Source of the DNA: Branchiostoma floridae
Taxonomy: Eukaryota > Chordata > Leptocardii > Amphioxiformes > Branchiostomatidae
NCBI RefSeq assembly: GCF_000003815.2
Contig: NC_049995.1
Span: 13,354,062-13,418,061, forward strand
Direction of reading: 5' to 3'
Length of the DNA stretch: 64,000 bases
Below are positions 63,861 through 64,000 of this stretch, one piece after another. The number at the start of each line of letters is the position of its first letter. The first letter of the stretch is position 1. The position numbers were made by a program, and so were the translations under genes. Below the pieces are notes generated by a model. The model saw only the letters and a list, made by a program, of their open reading frames with translations. It made no database searches and was not told where the DNA came from.

Positions 63861-64000
63861 ACCTTGTGTGACAAAGGGACGCCATCTGGATGCTATTAAC
63901 ACGTTACCGTGAATGTGTCGCTATACGGAAACTTTGACAACAGTAACTTTATCCGATCTTGACTGCCATTTGTTAATTACGCAAAAAGCATTTGGGCCTG

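Noticed and set aside
1-64000. tRNA, rRNA or other structural RNA genes
   Set aside because: I saw no cloverleaf with A and B boxes and no rRNA core sequence. A tRNAscan or Infernal run would be needed to exclude diverged copies.

Overview
The window is animal genomic DNA, most likely from a cephalochordate (amphioxus, Branchiostoma). The evidence is intron-rich orthologues of three conserved metazoan genes (NOLC1, NUDCD3, FAM241B), large immunoglobulin-superfamily receptor genes, and a very dense load of LINEs, foldback MITEs and tandem repeats. The species is an inference from this overall look. There are four runs of N (25001-25373, 38116-38215, 51769-51868, 55886-55985).

Left part. Positions 1-5.9 kb hold a minus-strand non-LTR retrotransposon with both visible ORFs open. 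ORF1 is an 842-residue protein with a J-like domain, a zinc ribbon, a coiled coil, an SGNH esterase domain and a proline-rich tail. ORF2 has an AP endonuclease and a reverse transcriptase and runs off the left edge. Positions 6.5-21.2 kb hold a minus-strand gene (receptor A) that I assembled exon by exon: signal peptide, nine Ig domains, FN3, SEA, one membrane helix and a tail with a YxxL motif. All 17 exons join in consistent phase. Its largest intron carries a 5150-bp insert (10356-15505) with CACRGCACGAAAA ends and a 3-bp TAT target duplication. Inside the insert are two unrelated satellite arrays (115-bp units with a 345-bp higher-order repeat, and 140-bp units) around a single-copy core with a TATA box and a poly(A) signal.

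Middle part. Positions 21-42 kb are poor in genes and rich in repeats: TIR elements, nearly identical inverted MITE copies, foldbacks, degraded LINE pieces and diverged dispersed repeats.

Right part. FAM241B (minus, 42.6-43.4 kb) and NOLC1 (minus, 45.3-50.3 kb) are complete. NUDCD3 (plus, from 50.7 kb) starts 391 bp from NOLC1, head to head, and lacks its last coding exon. After its sixth exon come a truncated L2/CR1-like LINE (54.5-56.7 kb) and receptor B (57.1-62.4 kb, plus). Receptor B is an inverted partial copy of receptor A: four Ig domains, FN3, SEA and a membrane helix, with no signal-peptide exon and an unrelated cytoplasmic tail. The matching receptor B intron is an empty site for the 5150-bp insert, which shows that the insert is a discrete unit. 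The right end holds a further TIR element with about 30-bp repeats and a small minisatellite.

How the parts fit together: receptors A and B are the two arms of an inverted segmental duplication about 50 kb apart. Arm B lies directly next to the incomplete 3' end of NUDCD3, so a rearrangement breakpoint there is the simplest reading. NOLC1 and NUDCD3 probably share a bidirectional promoter.
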